This document shows, in pieces, positions 12,267 through 19,324 of a DNA stretch of 26,211 nucleotides. Position numbers and translations under genes: made by a program. Origin of the DNA: Acidobacteriaceae bacterium (GTDB lineage: Bacteria; Acidobacteriota; Terriglobia; Terriglobales; Acidobacteriaceae); assembly GCA_030040395.1 (NCBI GenBank), contig JASHTU010000475.1, forward strand, positions 1 through 26,211, read 5' to 3'. Positions within the stretch are counted from its first letter, which is position 1; each line of letters opens with the position of its first letter. The notes beneath the pieces were generated by a model that was not told where the DNA came from, made no database searches, and worked only from the letters and a program-made list of their open reading frames with translations.

Positions 12267-13292
12267 TCATCGGGATTGTTTCCAGTGCACCATGGGCAGG
12301 CCGGGCAGCGGGGCGCGAAAGTAGGGAATACGGCTGGCGCGCAGGGAGCCGATGTAGAGCGTCTGGAGGTCGGGACCTCCAAAGGTGACGCTGGCCATCC
12401 ACGGTGCAACGCCCTTTCCGGTGGCGAACAGAACCTGCTCGTTCACCTGGTTGGCGAAGAAGGCCTGCTCCAGCGCATCCACCTTGTCCTGGTCGCCCTC
12501 GTCGAGGAGTACGCGCAGGTCGCCTTGCGGGCTGAGGACGAAAAGCTTGTCGGAGTAAACCATCGTTCCCCACAGGTTGCCGCCGTTGTCGAAGGCGATG
12601 CCGTCGGGCCAGGCTCCCTTGCCCAGGCTCGAGGGCCCGAAGACTTCGCGCTCGCCCAGCGAACCGTCCGCGTAGACGCGCAACCGGCTGATGCAGCCGC
12701 CCGTGGTTTCGGCGACATACACATACTCCTCGCGGGCGTCCATGCGAATCTCGTTGGTGAAATGGAAGCCCTCGGCCACGATGCGGAAGGCGCCATCGAC
12801 GTAGCGCGCGATGTAGCCGTCGGGCAGGTCCGGGCGCAGGGCGTGCATCCAGTTTTTGATGCGGGTGGAGACCGTAATCCAGATGCGGTTTTTCGAATCG
12901 CGTAGCACGAAATTCACTTTGCCGATGGGCTGGCCGTCGATATGGTCGGCCAACACGCGCGATTCGCCCTCGCGGGTCATTACCTCCAGGCGGTCGGTCC
13001 CGAAGTTGGCGATGAGGATGTCGCCATTGGCGGCGAAGGCCAGACCGTTGGGGAGGGTGCCCTCGAGGTAGCGCGAAGCTTCGCTCTCCACGCCTGCGAA
13101 GTGGCCGGAATGGCGCTGCGCGATGATTCGCTGGCCTCCGTTGGGCTGAAGATGCGCCACACCGCCGCGGGCGTCCGCGACCCAGAGCGAGCCGTCGGGC
13201 TCGGCGAGGATGCACTCCGGCCGTTGCAGGCCGAGGCCGACATAGCGCAGGGTGGAGGGGTCCAATTCAAAATCGAGAATCGAGGCCGGCAT
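12267..13292 (-). CDS. SMP-30/gluconolactonase-type lactonase
   Basis: 341-aa six-bladed beta-propeller of the SMP-30/gluconolactonase/LRE family, expected to hydrolyse a sugar or aldonic lactone using one divalent metal. By family pattern the metal ligands are E26 (in LQRPECIL), N180 (in FTNEIRMD) and D230 (in WPDGIAFD), with a further substrate-region asparagine likely in LPNGLAF (N82). Propeller repeats of the form DGSLWVAD, NGDILIANFG and GNLWGTMVY are visible. No signal peptide is seen, so it is probably cytoplasmic. AGGA lies about 9 nt before the ATG. The exact palindrome TTGCAT-ATC-ATGCAA is centred about 28 bases upstream, so the gene is likely repressor-controlled. The neighbouring IclR gene (13475-14269) is upstream on the same strand. 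Confidence 0.88.
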   Translation of the reverse strand: MPASILDFELDPSTLRYVGLGLQRPECILAEPDGSLWVADARGGVAHLQPNGGQRIIAQRHSGHFAGVESEASRYLEGTLPNGLAFAANGDILIANFGTDRLEVMTREGESRVLADHIDGQPIGKVNFVLRDSKNRIWITVSTRIKNWMHALRPDLPDGYIARYVDGAFRIVAEGFHFTNEIRMDAREEYVYVAETTGGCISRLRVYADGSLGEREVFGPSSLGKGAWPDGIAFDNGGNLWGTMVYSDKLFVLSPQGDLRVLLDEGDQDKVDALEQAFFANQVNEQVLFATGKGVAPWMASVTFGGPDLQTLYIGSLRASRIPYFRAPLPGLPMVHWKQSR

Positions 13293-13312
13293 AGGAATCT
13301 ATCCTGCATGCG

Positions 13313-13327
13313 TTGCATATCATGCAA
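13313..13327. promoter_or_regulatory. palindromic operator TTGCAT-N3-ATGCAA (lactonase)
   Basis: Exact 6-3-6 palindrome TTGCATATCATGCAA, 21 bases upstream of the lactonase ATG. It overlaps a second palindrome GCAAT-TAAT-ATTGC (13324-13337) and an AT-rich tract to 13350, so two repressor dimers could sit side by side. The 15-bp geometry equals that of known IclR-family operators such as E. coli IclR. It recurs exactly at 25560-25574 and with one mismatch at 19198-19212. Confidence 0.7.
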
Positions 13328-13474
13328 TTAATATTGCAAATATAGCATATCGACCAGGAATGGCCAGAGGCGAAAGCGAATTTTTTCACGCGCAAAAAAT
13401 GGATGCGCAAAGCCTGAAGAATCCTCCGCGACGGCGCGAGAAAAAGCTTGGGCTCGAAGCTTCCGTGGAGGGAG

Positions 13475-14269
13475 TCACACCTTGGAGCCGGTCTGGGCGA
13501 GGGCGTGGCCGATGCGCGCGGCTACGTTGCAAATCTTTTCACCATATTCCGGGTAAAGCTCCTTGGAGAAGCGCGAGGCGGGCGCGGAGATGCCTATGGA
13601 GCCGACGATACCGTCATCAAAGCGAATTGGGGCGGCGATGCAGCGCAAATCGGGAGCGAACTCCGACTCGTCCGTGGCGTAGCCGCGCTCGCGGACGGCG
13701 GCGCACTCCCGGGCCAGGGCCTTGATGCCGGTGATGCTGGAGCGTGTATACATTTGCAGCGGACCGGCTCCAAGCAGCGCGCGCAGCTCGCGTTCGTCGG
13801 CGTCGGCGATGAGGGCTTTGCCGTGCGCGGTGCAATAGAGGGGCACAAGTTCCCCGATCTGGCCGGCGACGGCGAGCACGTGCGTGGCGTGGGCGGAATC
13901 GATGAAAAGCGCGTGCTTTCCTTCGCGGATGGCCAGATGGGCGGTTTCATTGATCTGCTTGGCCAGGAGCCCCAGCTCGGGGTGGGCCACCTTGACCAGC
14001 ATGTTGCTCCAATCGTATTGGCGCGAAAGGGTCCACATCGATGAGCCAAGAACATAATCCTTGCGGCCGGGCGGGCAGGACAGAAAGCCACGGCGGCGCA
14101 GCGTGTGCGCCAGGCGGAAGGCGCTGCTGCGGTCGATGTTCAGCAGATCGGCCAGTTCCCCCAGGGAGACGGGCTGCTTGGAACGGGCTACCAACTGCAG
14201 AATCGCCAGTCCGCGATCCAGGCTTTGGATAAAGGGCGCTTGGGGACTCTTGGTTGGCGTGGTCGGCAT
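13475..14269 (-). CDS. IclR-family transcriptional regulator (second)
   Basis: 264-aa IclR protein of standard length. The winged helix-turn-helix is at about residues 14-75 (IQSLDRGLAILQLVA, VSLGELADLLNIDRSSAFRLAHTL, RRGFLSCPPGRKDYVLG) and the effector domain follows (NETAHLAIREGKHALFID, PLYCTAHGKALIA, RERGYATDESEFAPDLRCIAAPI, GIVGSIGISAPASRF). The ribosome binding site before ATG 14269 is weak. It lies between the lactonase and the short-chain dehydrogenases, making it the best local candidate for the repressor that reads TTGCAT-N3-ATGCAA. That link is inferred from synteny; the site is not found in its own upstream region, so autoregulation by that motif is not supported. Confidence 0.92.
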   Translation of the reverse strand: MPTTPTKSPQAPFIQSLDRGLAILQLVARSKQPVSLGELADLLNIDRSSAFRLAHTLRRRGFLSCPPGRKDYVLGSSMWTLSRQYDWSNMLVKVAHPELGLLAKQINETAHLAIREGKHALFIDSAHATHVLAVAGQIGELVPLYCTAHGKALIADADERELRALLGAGPLQMYTRSSITGIKALARECAAVRERGYATDESEFAPDLRCIAAPIRFDDGIVGSIGISAPASRFSKELYPEYGEKICNVAARIGHALAQTGSKV

Positions 14270-14279
14270 AATTGGATGC

Positions 14280-14540
14280 TCAGATGCGGAATTTCACCCC
14301 CATAGATTTAAGATAACTCACCGTTTCACCCATCAACTGATGCGGTGGAATCGGCTCTGGGTCGCAGGCGTTCAAGTTATCCAACTCCGCTATCATCATG
14401 CCGTGAATCTGCCGGCTTTCCATGAGGTCCAGGATCGCCCGAATATTCACTTTCCCGAGGGCGAGGAATTTCCCTTTGCACAATGGAGAATGCGATGTAC
14501 GCAACCACTGTGCATCTTCGGCCCGAGCCATGTCAAGTAG
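14280..14540 (-). pseudogene. C-terminal remnant of a xylose-isomerase-like TIM-barrel protein
   Basis: The minus strand encodes about 86 residues resembling the end of sugar phosphate isomerase/epimerase (IolE-like, xylose-isomerase-like TIM barrel) proteins: a LDMARAEDAQW block (family pattern D-x-R-x-ED-x-x-W), KGKFLALGKVNIRAILDLME, then HGMMIAELDN and a closing LMGETVSYLKSMGVKF. Upstream of about 14540 the frame continues as arginine/proline-rich sequence with no family resemblance, and the roughly 600 bases needed for the N-terminal barrel are not available before the SDR gene. I read it as a decayed, 5'-truncated gene that once belonged to this sugar-catabolic cluster. Chance similarity cannot be fully excluded. 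Confidence 0.45.
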
Positions 14541-14958
14541 CGGCGCCCGGGATCTTCGCGAGTGGAGGCTCACTGGCCTGGCGGGGCGTTCGCGGCGCCG
14601 CGCGAGAGGACTTTGGGCCGGGGGTGGCAAACGCGCCGGCGCTGATTTCCGGCCTGCGCCGTTGCACCGCGGAAAGAACGATTTCAGCCGGGATTCTCTA
14701 TCCCCGGCGGTATTCGAGAGCCCGCGCGTGAACTTTCGCCGCCCTTCCTGAAATCAGGAAAAGCGATTTTGTTGAAAGGCCGGAAAGGCACGCCGTAGAA
14801 TGACTTGACGAGGCCGGTTCAAAAGTGGATGATGGTTTCATTTGATGCACGATATGCAACATTAATCTCTTAAAATGCAATGTCGCGATTCGGGTTCCCG
14901 ATTTCCCCGGGGCCACCGGTCCCAATGGCGATCTCCGAAGGAAGGTACGCACCAGAAA
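14541..14958. other. gene-poor region upstream of SDR genes
   Basis: No supported gene here. The left half is GC-rich and may be degraded sequence of the isomerase remnant. The right half (14810-14885) is AT-richer and contains the degenerate operator at 14845-14859 and another ATGCAA at 14875-14880, consistent with the promoter of the SDR pair. No clear -10/-35 pair could be assigned. Confidence 0.4.
14845..14859. promoter_or_regulatory. degenerate TTGCAT-N3-ATGCAA operator (SDR pair)
   Basis: ATGCAC-GAT-ATGCAA: the right half matches fully and the left half 4 of 6 to the palindrome found at three other promoters in the window. It lies 99 bases before the SDR start. On its own it would be weak; it is listed because of the other sites. 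Confidence 0.4.
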
Positions 14959-15735
14959 ATGGATTACTCAAGCTTTGGGTTGAAGGACCGAATTGCGATC
15001 GTAACCGGGGCTTCGCAGGGCATAGGACGCGCCATCGCACTGGGATTGGCGCAAGCCGGAGCGCACCTGGTGCTGGCCAAACACCCCGTGGGCAACATGG
15101 ATGCGATCGAAAAAGTGCGTGCGGAAATCGAAGCGCTGGGCCGTCAAGTCATCATCGTGCCTACCGACGTCTCCCAACCCACGCAGTTGACCGCCCTGAT
15201 GGAAGCAGCCAAGGAGAAGTTCGGAGCTATCCACATTCTGGTGAACAACGCGGGATGGACGGGCACGACGCTGGCGTTGGAGGTGACCGAGGAAGAGTAT
15301 GACAAGACCATGGCGGCGTCGCTCAAGAGCGTGTTTTTCGCCTGCCAGGCCGCGGCGCGCATCATGATTCCGCAGGGCGGAGGCAGAATCATCAATATCG
15401 GTTCGAACTTCGGCGAGATAGGCTTCAAGAAACGCTCGGTGTATGCGGCCGCCAAAGCGGGAGTGCATCATCTTGCGCGCGCGCTTTCTCTGGAATGGGC
15501 TCATGACGGCGTGGTGGTGAATGTGGTGGCGCCGTGCATCACGGAAACGGAGTCGCGCAGAAATATTCTGGAGCGGCCGGGCTACAAGGAATGGGCGACC
15601 ACTGAGATGCTTCCGCGCGGTCGCTGGAATCAGCCGGAGGACCTGGTGGGCGCGGTGCTGTTTCTGGCCAGCGACATGGCTGACATGGTTGTCGGGCACG
15701 TGCTGATGGTGGATGGCGGTTGGACCATCCACTAA
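14959..15735 (+). CDS. SDR-family NAD(P)-dependent oxidoreductase (first)
   Basis: 258-aa classical short-chain dehydrogenase, presumably oxidising or reducing a sugar-derived hydroxyl/keto group in the cytoplasm. Seen: cofactor-binding TGASQGIGRAIALGLA, VNNAGWTG, the catalytic serine in INIGSNFGEIG, the active-site YAAAKAGVHHLA (Tyr and Lys), and the C-terminal DMADMVVGHVLMVDGG. Start ATG 14959 (MDYSSFGLKDRIAIVTG) is chosen because the 28 residues upstream in the same frame lack family similarity; AGGAAGG lies about 13 nt upstream, a long spacing. A second SDR follows after 55 bases on the same strand, so they are probably co-transcribed. The degenerate operator at 14845 suggests membership of the local regulon. 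Confidence 0.88.
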   Translation: MDYSSFGLKDRIAIVTGASQGIGRAIALGLAQAGAHLVLAKHPVGNMDAIEKVRAEIEALGRQVIIVPTDVSQPTQLTALMEAAKEKFGAIHILVNNAGWTGTTLALEVTEEEYDKTMAASLKSVFFACQAAARIMIPQGGGRIINIGSNFGEIGFKKRSVYAAAKAGVHHLARALSLEWAHDGVVVNVVAPCITETESRRNILERPGYKEWATTEMLPRGRWNQPEDLVGAVLFLASDMADMVVGHVLMVDGGWTIH

Positions 15736-15790
15736 CTAGAGAGCTGGCGGGCGCCGGTGCAGGGATGACCGTTTCAGCGTCAAGGGTGAA

Positions 15791-16552
15791 ATGGGAATGA
15801 AACTGGCAAACAAAGTCGCGTTGGTGACAGGGGCAGCCCAGGGAATCGGAAAGGGCATTGCCGAAGCGATGGCAGGCGAAGGGGCCGATGTCGTGATCAA
15901 CGACATCAACTGCAATGCGCAAGCCAACGCGCTGGCGGAATGGGTGCGGGGCAAGGGTCGCCGCGCGATGGTCATTCGGGCGGACGCCTCGAATCGGGAG
16001 GAGGTTGAAGCTATGTTCGAGCGCGCCTGGAGCGAGATGGGCGCCATCGACATCCTTGTGAACAACGCCGGCATCGAGACCATTGTTCCCTTTTTGGAGA
16101 TGACCGACGAACAGTGGCGCGATGTCACCACGGTGAACCTGAGGAGCGGCTGGTTGTGCTCACAGGTGTTCTGCCGGCGCGCTATCGCCGCCAAGCGGCC
16201 GGGGGTGATTGTCAATATTGGTTCTATTCAAGCGGCGCGCATCCTGCCGGGGCGCAGCCATTACGCTCCCAGCAAACTGGCCATCGAGGCGCTGACGCGC
16301 AACATTTCCGCCGAGGTGACCCCGATGGGCATTCGCGTGAATTGCATTCATCCGGGACTGATTGAGACGCCGATGGTGGATTGGGTGATGAAGCGTCCCG
16401 ATCTTCTGAGCGGAGTGCTGGGCCAAATCTCGATGGGTCGTCCGGGCCAGCCGTGCGAGATTGGGACCGTGGCGGCCTTTCTGGCTTCAGATGAAGCCAG
16501 CTATGTGACGGGCCAGTCGTTCTATGTGGATGGCGGCTGGGTAGGGAAGTAG
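15791..16552 (+). CDS. SDR-family NAD(P)-dependent oxidoreductase (second), glucose-1-dehydrogenase-like
   Basis: 253-aa classical SDR resembling glucose 1-dehydrogenase/3-oxoacyl reductase-type enzymes. Seen: TGAAQGIGKGIAEAMA (cofactor loop), an acidic residue at the end of strand 2 (VVINDIN) that often favours NAD, VNNAGIETIVPF, the catalytic serine in VNIGSIQAARILPG, YAPSKLAIEALTR with catalytic Tyr and Lys, and YVTGQSFYVDGGW at the C-terminus. ATG 15791 is preceded by AAGGG; ATG 15797 is an in-frame alternative that drops two residues. It is the second gene of the SDR pair and convergent with the PQQ dehydrogenase. The exact substrate is not predictable, but the pairing fits successive oxidation and reduction, i.e. 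epimerisation through a keto intermediate, as an inference. Confidence 0.88.
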   Translation: MGMKLANKVALVTGAAQGIGKGIAEAMAGEGADVVINDINCNAQANALAEWVRGKGRRAMVIRADASNREEVEAMFERAWSEMGAIDILVNNAGIETIVPFLEMTDEQWRDVTTVNLRSGWLCSQVFCRRAIAAKRPGVIVNIGSIQAARILPGRSHYAPSKLAIEALTRNISAEVTPMGIRVNCIHPGLIETPMVDWVMKRPDLLSGVLGQISMGRPGQPCEIGTVAAFLASDEASYVTGQSFYVDGGWVGK

Positions 16553-16581
16553 AAAGCCGATTCTCCCGAAAAGGTGCGGGC

Positions 16582-16624
16582 ATGCGCTGCCTGGGCGGCG
16601 CATCTCCGCGCCTTCTCATTTTTT
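16582..16624 (+). terminator. candidate terminator between SDR and PQQ dehydrogenase genes
   Basis: ATGCGCTGC (16582-16590) pairs with GCGGCGCAT (16595-16603), including one G-U pair, around a short loop. A run of six T residues follows at 16619-16624. The distance of about 15 nt between stem and T-run is long for an intrinsic terminator. It lies 29 bases after the SDR stop in the convergent gap. Confidence 0.4.
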
Positions 16625-16726
16625 CTCTAGAAATAGTCAGTTTATGTATTTGTAGAAAAGCCGTTGCGCAGCCTGGCGGGGCTGGAGGCGCAGACGCCGG
16701 GTTGCAGCGTCTACGCGCCGATGGGG

Positions 16727-18994
16727 TCAGTGGCTTTCGCCCGCGCCTTCGGGGAGCGCGAACACATAGTAGCCCTGAGTGGTGGACCCTTCACCGTTCG
16801 ATTGTGCCGGAACCATGCCGCCCCCGGGTGAGAGGGCGATTTTGGTGGGCCGCTGGCTCGCGCTCATCACAAGATACTCGCGGCCGGCGACCTCATATAC
16901 GGCCGGGGTACCCTCGGGGTCAGCGGCAATTTTCGATTCCCACAAGACCTTTCCGGTCATTTCGTCGTAGGCGCGCATGGTTCCATCCGATTTAGCTCCG
17001 CCGAAGATAAGCCCGCTCGCCGTGACCGCAATGCCGCCGCGCGGCCAGAAGCTGCCGGTGTTGGTAATGCCCATGTCCTCGAGGCGGGTTACGCCGCCGA
17101 AGGGAACCTGCCACTTGATGGTTCCAGTGTTCAGGTCGTAGGCGGTGAGCGCGGACCACGGCGGCCCGATGGCCGGCAAGCCGTCAGTGGAGTTCATGTA
17201 GCCGTAGCCAGTCCAGTAACGTGTGCCGGGCGGGGCAAGGCGCGGCGGCTGCACGTGCGGAGCCATGATGGAAGCGAGAATGTCGGGCGGAACATGGGCC
17301 TCTTGCGGATGACGGAGATAAGCGATCAGGTTGTCCAAATCCGACGAATCCAACCCAGTGATGGCCGGCATCGATCCCAAGCCGCCCCGCACCACGCTGC
17401 GCACCTGATTTTCCCCAACACGATCGACGGCTCCGACCAGCGATGGAATCGAAGGCGGCTGCCCGGCCATATTGGCCATGTGGCACATCCTGCAGTTTTG
17501 CAGATACACAACCTGGCCTTTGGTCTCAGGAGAGCCAGTGATCTGGCGCCGTGGGGGCTTGGGCTCGAGTTGCAACATGGAAGGAGCGTCTTTGGAGAGA
17601 ACGAAGAAGAGGCCCTTGTTGGAATCAACGGCCGCCGATCCCCAGTTGGCGCCGCCGTTGTTGCCGGGCATTTCGATGGTGTCCCCGGTGTCAACCGGCG
17701 TGTAGATGCCGAAGTTGCGGGCTGCCGCCACTTCAGCGCGGATGGCTTCGCGTTCCTTGGGAGCCGCGATGTAGGGATCCACTTCGTCGGCGGTAAACTT
17801 CTGGCGCGCGAAGGGCGGAATCACAGTGGGGAAAGGTTGCGTGGGCCACGCGACCTGGTTAGGCATGTCGGATTTGGGCACGGGCCGCTCGACGATGGGC
17901 CAGATGGGCTTGCCGGTCTCGCGGTTCAACACATAGAGGAAGCCGTTTTTGCCGGCTTGGGCCAGGATGTCAACTTTATGGCCATCGTGGTTGACGGTGA
18001 GCAGCTTGGGGCCGACCATCAGATCGTAGTCCCACAGATCGTGATGGGTGGTCTGATAGTGCCAAATCAGTTTGCCGGTGCGGGCGTCGATGGCGAGGAT
18101 GCAGTCAGAGTAGAGATCGGCGCCATTGCGGTCGGCGCCATAAAAATCGTAGGTGGGCGAACCAGTGGGGAAGTAAGCGACGCCGCGCTTGGCGTCGAGA
18201 GAGATTTCGCCCCAGGTGTTCGTGCCGCCGATGTACTTCCAAGCATCGGCGGGCCAGGTGTCGTAGCCGGGCTCGCCCGGATGCGGAACGGTGTGGAAGA
18301 TCCATGCCATTTGGCCCGTGATCACGTTGTAGGCGCGCAAATCGCCCGGTGGCGACTCATATTCTTCGCCGGTTGCGGAGCCCTCAAGAATCAAATCTCC
18401 GTAGATCCTTCCCGGCGTCTGCGATCCAATCTGGCGGATGGTCGTGGGATCACGGCCCAGCCCCACGCGCAAATCTACGCTGCCGTTGTCGCCGAAAGAA
18501 TCGATGGTTTTTCCGGAGCGCGCGTCGATGGCGGTGAGCGTATTGTTGACGACGCAGAGGATGCGGCGGTCTGAACCGTCCTGATTCTGCCAATAAACCA
18601 GCCCGCGGCTGTTAAAGTTGGTCACCTTGCCGAAATCGTGAACCCAAATCTCTTTGCCCGTGGCTGCATCGAGCGCGACCGCGCTGTTGTTCTTACCGAC
18701 GACGTACATTTCGCCGTGGATCACGATCGGATTGGAGCCGTAGCGGAATCCGTTGTTGCCGGCGGGGTAAAACCACACCTGCCGCAACTGGGCCACATTG
18801 GAGCGGTCGATCTGCTTCAGCGCCGAGTATTGCGCGTCGTCCGGACTGCCTCCGTATTCGCGCCAGGTGCTGTAGGGCGCCGCTGCCGACGCGCTTCCGG
18901 CTTTCGCGGCTGCTCTTGGGCCCGCCACCAGCATGACTGCGCCTGCGGCCAAGGCCAGCGACGTTGCAGCGAACCAATATAGCCTCACCCTCAT
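16727..18994 (-). CDS. PQQ-dependent dehydrogenase with internal cytochrome c domain
   Basis: 755-aa secreted quinohaemoprotein. The N-terminus (YWFAATSLALAAGAVMLVAG, then AAAKA) is an export signal, so it should act in the periplasm. The bulk is an eight-bladed PQQ propeller of the membrane-glucose/quinate dehydrogenase type: blade motifs VVGKNNSAVALDAATGKEIW, LTAIDARSGKTIDSFG, AIDARTGKLIWHYQTTHHDLWDYD and LNRETGKPIWPI. A cytochrome c domain sits inside the propeller: haem site C501-x-x-C504-H505 with a likely axial M542 (GSMPAI), after which the propeller resumes (TGYGYMNST, WSALTAYDLNTGTIKWQVPFGG). It probably oxidises a sugar or alcohol and passes electrons to its own haem. GGGGG is 6 nt before the ATG. 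Upstream, at 19198-19212, is a near-perfect copy of the shared operator. Confidence 0.9.
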   Translation of the reverse strand: MRVRLYWFAATSLALAAGAVMLVAGPRAAAKAGSASAAAPYSTWREYGGSPDDAQYSALKQIDRSNVAQLRQVWFYPAGNNGFRYGSNPIVIHGEMYVVGKNNSAVALDAATGKEIWVHDFGKVTNFNSRGLVYWQNQDGSDRRILCVVNNTLTAIDARSGKTIDSFGDNGSVDLRVGLGRDPTTIRQIGSQTPGRIYGDLILEGSATGEEYESPPGDLRAYNVITGQMAWIFHTVPHPGEPGYDTWPADAWKYIGGTNTWGEISLDAKRGVAYFPTGSPTYDFYGADRNGADLYSDCILAIDARTGKLIWHYQTTHHDLWDYDLMVGPKLLTVNHDGHKVDILAQAGKNGFLYVLNRETGKPIWPIVERPVPKSDMPNQVAWPTQPFPTVIPPFARQKFTADEVDPYIAAPKEREAIRAEVAAARNFGIYTPVDTGDTIEMPGNNGGANWGSAAVDSNKGLFFVLSKDAPSMLQLEPKPPRRQITGSPETKGQVVYLQNCRMCHMANMAGQPPSIPSLVGAVDRVGENQVRSVVRGGLGSMPAITGLDSSDLDNLIAYLRHPQEAHVPPDILASIMAPHVQPPRLAPPGTRYWTGYGYMNSTDGLPAIGPPWSALTAYDLNTGTIKWQVPFGGVTRLEDMGITNTGSFWPRGGIAVTASGLIFGGAKSDGTMRAYDEMTGKVLWESKIAADPEGTPAVYEVAGREYLVMSASQRPTKIALSPGGGMVPAQSNGEGSTTQGYYVFALPEGAGESH

Positions 18995-19324
18995 GTTATT
19001 CCCCCTTTATTTCACTGCGGGCGCCCGCGAAGGCAACAGCCCGGGCAAACCGGCGGCAAATGCGCTGGAAAGAACCTCTCACCGCGAAATCAGGCGGGCG
19101 GCCACTCTACCCGCTGTTCTTGACCGCCGCGCTCACGGGAGCTCATGCGGCGTATGGTCGCGTGGCCAGGCAAGCTGCAAAACTGGTGGTCAGGATATTG
19201 CATAATACGCAAGCAATTTTGCGCGCTTAATCCTAACAAGCGGTTGCAAGAGAAGTCAACCGCTGAAATGCATGGCCGCGGAAATCCATGACGCATTCTT
19301 TCCATGGGTAAGGGGCAGCGCGAC
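18995..19324 (-). promoter_or_regulatory. PQQ dehydrogenase upstream region
   Basis: 330 bases without a gene, between the end of the multihaem/TPR gene and the PQQ dehydrogenase start. It contains the operator at 19198-19212 and an adjacent GCAA-TT-TTGC palindrome (19213-19222), implying a promoter nearby and a leader of roughly 200 nt. The part nearest the gene is GC-rich with no recognisable element beyond the ribosome binding site (complement of about 19001-19005). Confidence 0.45.
19198..19212. promoter_or_regulatory. TTGCAT-N3-ACGCAA operator (PQQ dehydrogenase)
   Basis: TTGCATAATACGCAA differs by a single base (C at 19208) from the exact palindrome found before the lactonase and receptor genes. 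It is 204 bases upstream of the PQQ dehydrogenase start. Confidence 0.55.

Noticed and set aside
14483..14751. Plus-strand frames of 82 and 109 codons upstream of the SDR pair
   Set aside because: No family resemblance, and they run antisense to the isomerase remnant.
14698..14952. 84-codon minus-strand frame upstream of the SDR genes
   Set aside because: No recognisable motif; it spans the likely SDR promoter and degenerate operator.
17255..18574. 439-codon plus-strand open frame opposite the PQQ dehydrogenase
   Set aside because: No recognisable domain; the minus strand encodes a well-supported quinoprotein.
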